DNA from: Candidatus Atribacteria bacterium
GTDB taxonomy: Bacteria > Atribacterota > Atribacteria > Atribacterales > Atribacteraceae
Length of the DNA stretch: 7,042 bases
Assembly: GCA_018056205.1 (NCBI GenBank)
Contig: JAGPGC010000058.1
Span: 1 to 7,042, forward strand
Direction: 5' to 3'
Under the pieces are notes generated by a model, which was not told the origin of the DNA, made no database searches, and saw only the letters and a program-made list of their open reading frames with translations. This document shows, piece by piece, positions 6,029-7,042 of this stretch. The position numbers and the translations under genes were made by a program. Position 1 is the first letter of the stretch. Every line of letters starts with the position of its first letter.

Positions 6029-7042
6029 ATGTCGTTTTACGAAGATTTGTTAAACCAACTAATAACTTGGAAAAAAATTGATACTCATGAACATTTCCTT
6101 CCTCAGGAAACCTATCAAAACCACCCGGATATTCTATTCGCTATCCTTCGAGAAAGTTATCTTCCCTGGATTGTTTATGGAGCCCGGGATCATAATACGG
6201 TGACTATAACCCGCGAAGATCTTTTGCAAGGTATGAAAAAGATACCTGCCAGCGCTTTTTTGAGATATATAATTGAAGCCTTTCAATTTATGTATGGTTT
6301 TTCCGATGAAGAAATCAACGAAAAGAATTGGGATGAACTTTCTCAGCTCATTCAAGAAAGCTACTTGCAGAAAAATATGCTGGAATATTGGATCTTTGAA
6401 AAATTGAATGTCGAAAAAGTTGTTCATGATCGCTACTGGAAATTTGGAGAATTCGATATTGATCTAAACCATTATTTTCCAGTTCTTAGAATTGATCCAT
6501 TGTTTTGTGGTTATTCAAAAGTAAAATTAAATCATGACCGGATGAATCCCCATATCGAGGTAGAAAAACAAGGTATTTACCTTGAAACTTTCGATGAATT
6601 TCTTTCCTTTATAGATCTAATTTTCAAAAAAGGAATAGCTCAGGGTATTGGAACGATGAAATGTGCGGTTGCTTACGATCGAACCCTTCGTTTTGAAAGG
6701 GTTGAACGACAACAAGCCGAAAAGGCATTTTATAAAAAAGATGGGACTGAACTCCCCTCCGAACTGAGAGATTTTCAGGATTATATTTTTCATTATTGTC
6801 TTCAGAAAGCGGTTGAATATCATCTCCCAGTTCAAATTCACACTGGACCAGGCAAGGCTTTTCAGACAGCAGCTTCACATTTAGGAAATATTTTTGAAGA
6901 ATATCATGATTTAAAAATATCCCTTTTTCACGGAAGCTTCCCCTGGGTTGGAGAACCAGGAGCTATGTCTCTCTTCTATCCCAACCTTTATTTAGATTTG
7001 GTTTGGCTACCGGTTATGTCACCAACCTATGCACTTTTAGCT
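6029..7042 (+). CDS. Amidohydrolase-2-type metal-dependent hydrolase, 3'-truncated by window edge
   Basis: An open frame of 338 codons runs from ATG 6029 to the window end without a stop, so the C-terminus is missing. It resembles the amidohydrolase superfamily, amidohydrolase-2/uronate-isomerase-like branch (PF04909). It has the strand-1 metal motif I-D-T-H-E-H-F (H20, H22), a later strand motif V-Q-I-H-T-G-P-G (H271), and L-F-H-G-S-F-P-W (H301). The final metal-binding aspartate is not identified and probably lies past the edge. Between the first motif and H271 is a long insert rich in aromatic and acidic residues, as in larger members of this branch. Substrates in the family range from uronates to lactones and aromatic carboxylates; none can be chosen here. 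AAGGAG (6015-6020) overlaps the epimerase stop and is 8 bases before the ATG, so it belongs to the same operon. Confidence 0.8.
   Translation, partial: MSFYEDLLNQLITWKKIDTHEHFLPQETYQNHPDILFAILRESYLPWIVYGARDHNTVTITREDLLQGMKKIPASAFLRYIIEAFQFMYGFSDEEINEKNWDELSQLIQESYLQKNMLEYWIFEKLNVEKVVHDRYWKFGEFDIDLNHYFPVLRIDPLFCGYSKVKLNHDRMNPHIEVEKQGIYLETFDEFLSFIDLIFKKGIAQGIGTMKCAVAYDRTLRFERVERQQAEKAFYKKDGTELPSELRDFQDYIFHYCLQKAVEYHLPVQIHTGPGKAFQTAASHLGNIFEEYHDLKISLFHGSFPWVGEPGAMSLFYPNLYLDLVWLPVMSPTYALLA

Overview
The window is an AT-rich bacterial chromosome segment with every recognisable gene on the + strand. The genes have strong purine-rich ribosome binding sites and mostly short gaps. No mobile-element, phage, tRNA, rRNA or CRISPR signal was seen. 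The lineage cannot be proved from this sequence. The mix of an adenosine-specific kinase (family common in archaea and deep-branching anaerobes), an anaerobe-style nitroreductase, a GatD-like dehydrogenase and a hairpin-forming intergenic repeat would suit an uncultivated anaerobe such as Atribacterota (OP9/JS1). That placement is inference with modest confidence.

Left part (1-1370): the 3' end of an adenosine-specific kinase gene is cut by the window edge. It is followed by a nitroreductase-family flavoprotein and a YfcE/MJ0936-type metallophosphoesterase. The three are closely spaced and could be co-transcribed; their functions do not form an obvious pathway.

Middle part (1371-2940): a 240-base gap carries a plausible sigma-70-type promoter (TTTACA-N16-TATGAT) ahead of phoU. 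Here phoU has no pst or phoBR genes beside it within the window. Between phoU and the next gene lies a 34-codon frame resembling only the N-terminus of a pyruvate-kinase C-terminal-domain-like protein, probably a gene remnant. An OsmC/Ohr-family peroxiredoxin gene follows. The unit ends in a clear intrinsic terminator at 2910-2940.

Intergenic block (2867-3187): downstream of the terminator is a palindromic element at about 3037-3108 with two competing foldbacks plus a GC-rich hairpin. It looks like a copy of a dispersed intergenic repeat.

Right part (3188-7042): four tightly packed genes form a likely carbohydrate or polyol catabolic operon. They are two zinc-dependent medium-chain dehydrogenases (the second very like galactitol-1-phosphate 5-dehydrogenase), a ribulose-phosphate-3-epimerase-superfamily protein with several allulose-6-phosphate-epimerase-like motifs, and an amidohydrolase-2-type metal hydrolase running off the right edge. 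A reasonable but unproved reading is: oxidation of a polyol or sugar phosphate to a ketose phosphate, C3 epimerisation, and a further step by the amidohydrolase. The substrate cannot be read from the sequence.
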